From CAXBYZ01 sp043826085 (GTDB lineage Bacteria > Patescibacteriota > Microgenomatia > UBA1400 > CG1-02-47-37), in the NCBI GenBank assembly GCA_043826085.1, contig JBDRQW010000129.1, positions 1-7,086 on the forward strand: a stretch of 7,086 bases of DNA, written 5' to 3'. The notes beneath the pieces were generated by a model that was not told the origin of the DNA, did no database searches, and worked only from the letters and a program-made list of their open reading frames with translations. Both the position numbers and the translations under genes were made by a program. Positions 5,325-7,086 of this stretch are shown in pieces. The stretch's first letter is position 1. Each line of letters opens with the position of its first letter.

Positions 5325-5870
5325 TTATACTTTTATATCTAAGCTAATTGTTAAATCAAAAGATAGACTGCCATCTTTCCCCAAAGAAATGCTATTTACC
5401 ACTGCCTTTGTAATCCCTAATTTATAAGCCCTAGAATCTTGAACTCGATCAAACAACAAGTTTAAAGTCTGATAATTAGGCACACTGCCGGACAATGAAA
5501 TTTCTCCGGTAGTCTCAACCTGAAAACCATTTATGGCGGTTCCGTCGGGAATTAAACTAAAAACCGTTTCAATGACCGCATTATGAATTTCTTGAGATTT
5601 AATCAACCCCTCAAAAGTTTTTAATTTACCGGTTAAATAAACTTGCTTACTCTCAACATCAGACAAATTCTCTATTCTCTCTTTGGCTATTTTTATTTGA
5701 CCATCCAATTTCAAATTTTTTTTATTAACCATCAAACTATAAGCAGTTATAGACAGCATTACTGCTCCAAGAAAAATTAACCAAGCCAAAAGCGATCTGG
5801 TTAATAAAATAATTAACTTTTGTTTTTTATTAATTTTTCTTATTTTTTTTGAATAAAGATTAATATCCAT
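5325..5870 (-). CDS. pilN: PilN-like type IV pilus assembly protein
   Basis: PilN is a bitopic membrane protein. Its short cytoplasmic N-terminus docks into PilM, and its external domain dimerises with PilO. The 181-residue product begins MDINLYSKK, keeping the I-N-L core of the PilN peptide that binds PilM in characterised systems. A transmembrane helix follows (about 20-47), then a coiled-coil-like stretch (about 50-90) and a C-terminal domain with SLIPDGTAINGFQVETTGEI and SLSGSVPNYQTLNLLFDRV, the pattern expected for PilN (LP.G..L.......L.G.......L..F...L). It starts one base after the pilM stop and ends directly against the pilO start. AAAGGA lies 10 bases upstream of the ATG inside pilM, which may act as a ribosome-binding site. 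Confidence 0.88.
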   Translation of the reverse strand: MDINLYSKKIRKINKKQKLIILLTRSLLAWLIFLGAVMLSITAYSLMVNKKNLKLDGQIKIAKERIENLSDVESKQVYLTGKLKTFEGLIKSQEIHNAVIETVFSLIPDGTAINGFQVETTGEISLSGSVPNYQTLNLLFDRVQDSRAYKLGITKAVVNSISLGKDGSLSFDLTISLDIKV

Positions 5871-5871
5871 A

Positions 5872-6870
5872 TTAAACCAATCCTTTGATTGCCAATCCGG
5901 CCACTATAGCTAGTTCCGGACTATTTTCTTTGGTTATAAATTTATTAAAATTTTCATCTTTAATAAACTTCAAAGCCGGATTTCCCATTACCACCTCTAT
6001 ATTAACTTTCTTAACCAAATAACCGCTTAACCCCGGCAGTAAAGCCCCGCCACCCGTCATTACCAATTGTTCCGGCGCTTTATTCAGGCCTTGTTGCTTT
6101 AAATATACAAAAGATTTATTTATCTGATCCACCACCTGATCCACTAACCGCAACAAAACTTGAGCTACCTTACCTTCAAGTAAATCCAGCCTAATTCCAT
6201 AAGTTATTTTATACTGTTCTGCTTGATCAGCCGGCAATTTTAATTCATTTACCAAAGAATTAGTCATAGTCATTGATCCAATCGGCATTGAATTCAAAAA
6301 CATTGGCACCCCTTTATCAAGAATCATCATATCCGTAGTCTTATGACCAAAAGACACCAATAATTGAGTTTTTGACATATCGGTAAACACCCTTTTTAAA
6401 GAAAATAATTCTGTCTCCAAACTTTTAGGAATCAAACCAACCTCATCCATCATTAAAGTTAACTTATCAAGTCTCTCTTTAGCCACGGCAATCAATAAAA
6501 CTTTCATACTGCTATCAGCTTCATTTTCAGTCGATTTACTCAACACTTGATGAAATAACTCAACCTCAGATAAAGCCACCGGCACATATTGTTCAGCCTC
6601 ATATTGAATCGAAGAAGCCAACTCAGTTGAAGATAGTAGGGGAGTGGTCACAATTCTGGTATAAACATCGCTCTCAGGCAAAGCCACATTAACTTCAGTA
6701 GTCGGCTTAATTAAAGACTCTTTTATCACCTCTTTAATCACTTCAACTTGATCTCTTCCGGAAGTTAAAGACGAAGCAAAACGTTTTAATTTAAATCCCG
6801 CTTGAGTCTTTTCCGCCTGAAGTACTTTAACCGAAGACGATCCAATATCTAATCCAAAAAAATTACTCAT
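5872..6870 (-). CDS. pilM: PilM, actin-like ATPase of type IV pilus assembly
   Basis: PilM is a cytoplasmic FtsA/actin-fold ATP-binding protein that recruits PilN and so organises the pilus platform. At 332 residues it is slightly shorter than the usual ~350. The phosphate-1 motif is FGLDIGSSSVK (5-15) with the expected D8 and the DIGSSSVK signature of PilM. The second phosphate loop is SFGHKTTD (173-180), where the acidic residue commonly found before F/IG in the actin superfamily is serine. The adenosine motif is MTGGGALLPG (271-280). The segment EAEQYVPVALSEV (91-103) corresponds to the conserved PilM YE..QY.P....E region. No Shine-Dalgarno motif is visible before the ATG, and the upstream gene ends only 18 bases away, so it is probably in the same transcript as the PilX-like gene. 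Confidence 0.93.
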   Translation of the reverse strand: MSNFFGLDIGSSSVKVLQAEKTQAGFKLKRFASSLTSGRDQVEVIKEVIKESLIKPTTEVNVALPESDVYTRIVTTPLLSSTELASSIQYEAEQYVPVALSEVELFHQVLSKSTENEADSSMKVLLIAVAKERLDKLTLMMDEVGLIPKSLETELFSLKRVFTDMSKTQLLVSFGHKTTDMMILDKGVPMFLNSMPIGSMTMTNSLVNELKLPADQAEQYKITYGIRLDLLEGKVAQVLLRLVDQVVDQINKSFVYLKQQGLNKAPEQLVMTGGGALLPGLSGYLVKKVNIEVVMGNPALKFIKDENFNKFITKENSPELAIVAGLAIKGLV

Positions 6871-6888
6871 AGGCAGTCTTAACTTTTA

Positions 6889-7086
6889 TTATTGCTTAAT
6901 TATACTTTGTCCGGAAAATAATGCATAGTCAAAAATAGATGGAGCCGCCGGATTGGTTCTAACTACTTCAATTGCCTTTGACTCTAAAGTATCGGTTTGA
7001 GCTCTAGAATTTATTAGATATGCTTGATCAGGTAAATCAGCATCTCCCGTTACCCTTATACTAACCTTATTATATAAAGGCCTAAT
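6889..7086 (-). CDS. Probable PilX-like pilus/cell-surface protein, C-terminal 65 aa (rest outside window)
   Basis: A minus-strand frame is open from the right window edge for 65 codons and ends in two consecutive TAA codons. Visible segments include PLYNKVSIRVTGDADLP, then SKAIEVVRTNPAAPSIFDYA and a final LFSGQSIIKQ. The beta-rich sequence with a V.R..P..P.IFDYALFSG ending resembles the middle or C-terminal part of PilX-like proteins (pilin-type N-terminus, then a secreted domain) that precede pilM in some Patescibacteria clusters. I infer this from the pattern and position, because the diagnostic N-terminal membrane segment is outside the window. The protein probably continues well beyond the edge, and PilX-like proteins often show such an FDYALFSG segment. 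The sequence shown is only its end. The reading frame itself is secure. Confidence 0.6.
   Translation of the reverse strand: MRPLYNKVSIRVTGDADLPDQAYLINSRAQTDTLESKAIEVVRTNPAAPSIFDYALFSGQSIIKQ

Noticed and set aside
5191..5427. 78-codon plus-strand frame over the pilO/pilN junction
   Set aside because: It is antisense to the membrane-anchor coding of pilO and the end of pilN; its asparagine/lysine-rich composition is what antisense AT-rich DNA yields.
1..7086. CRISPR array, tRNA gene, defence island or mobile-element gene
   Set aside because: No periodic direct repeats, no cloverleaf-like segment with CCA-type end, and all coding space is taken by housekeeping or pilus genes.

Overview
This is an AT-rich bacterial window with very compact gene packing. 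It holds two gene groups that converge near position 4600. Several signs point to a small-genome Patescibacteria/CPR bacterium, probably Microgenomates-like: a shortened NusB, a PilX-like/PilM/PilN/PilO set with almost no intergenic DNA, Shine-Dalgarno motifs absent from most starts, and housekeeping genes packed together without the fatty-acid genes that separate them in Firmicutes. That placement is inference, because no 16S or other phylogenetic marker was compared. The genetic code is standard: TGA ends tyrS, nusB, rnc and rpsP, which argues against the code-25 CPR lineages.

Plus strand, 1-4663. The window opens inside tyrS (tyrosyl-tRNA synthetase). It is followed by a 34-codon membrane-peptide ORF whose ATG overlaps the tyrS stop. 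A 90-base gap then carries two nearly identical 25-base palindromes in opposite orientation; the second one abuts the recG start and contains its only visible ribosome-binding motif. Next comes a tight run: recG (fork-rescue helicase), rpmF (ribosomal protein L32, 50 aa), nusB (antitermination/rRNA transcription), rnc (RNase III), rpsP (ribosomal protein S16) and khpA (KH-domain RNA-binding protein). These genes overlap or are separated by 2-30 bases, so they are probably one transcript for ribosome synthesis, RNA processing and DNA repair. The order resembles the recG...rnc...rpsP-khpA order of Bacillus subtilis with the intervening lipid and SRP genes missing.

Minus strand, 7086-4581. Reading right to left: the C-terminal end of a probable PilX-like pilus protein, then pilM (actin-like cytoplasmic ATPase), pilN and pilO (bitopic inner-membrane proteins). 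Together they would form the PilM-PilN-PilO alignment platform of a type IV pilus machine. The pilO 3' end runs 83 bases into the khpA 3' end, so the two groups overlap tail to tail in coding sequence, with no terminator that I can see.

I found no tRNA, rRNA, CRISPR array, insertion sequence or recognisable defence system. The observations most worth checking are the paired palindromes at the recG start, the tyrS-coupled micropeptide and the khpA/pilO antisense coding overlap.
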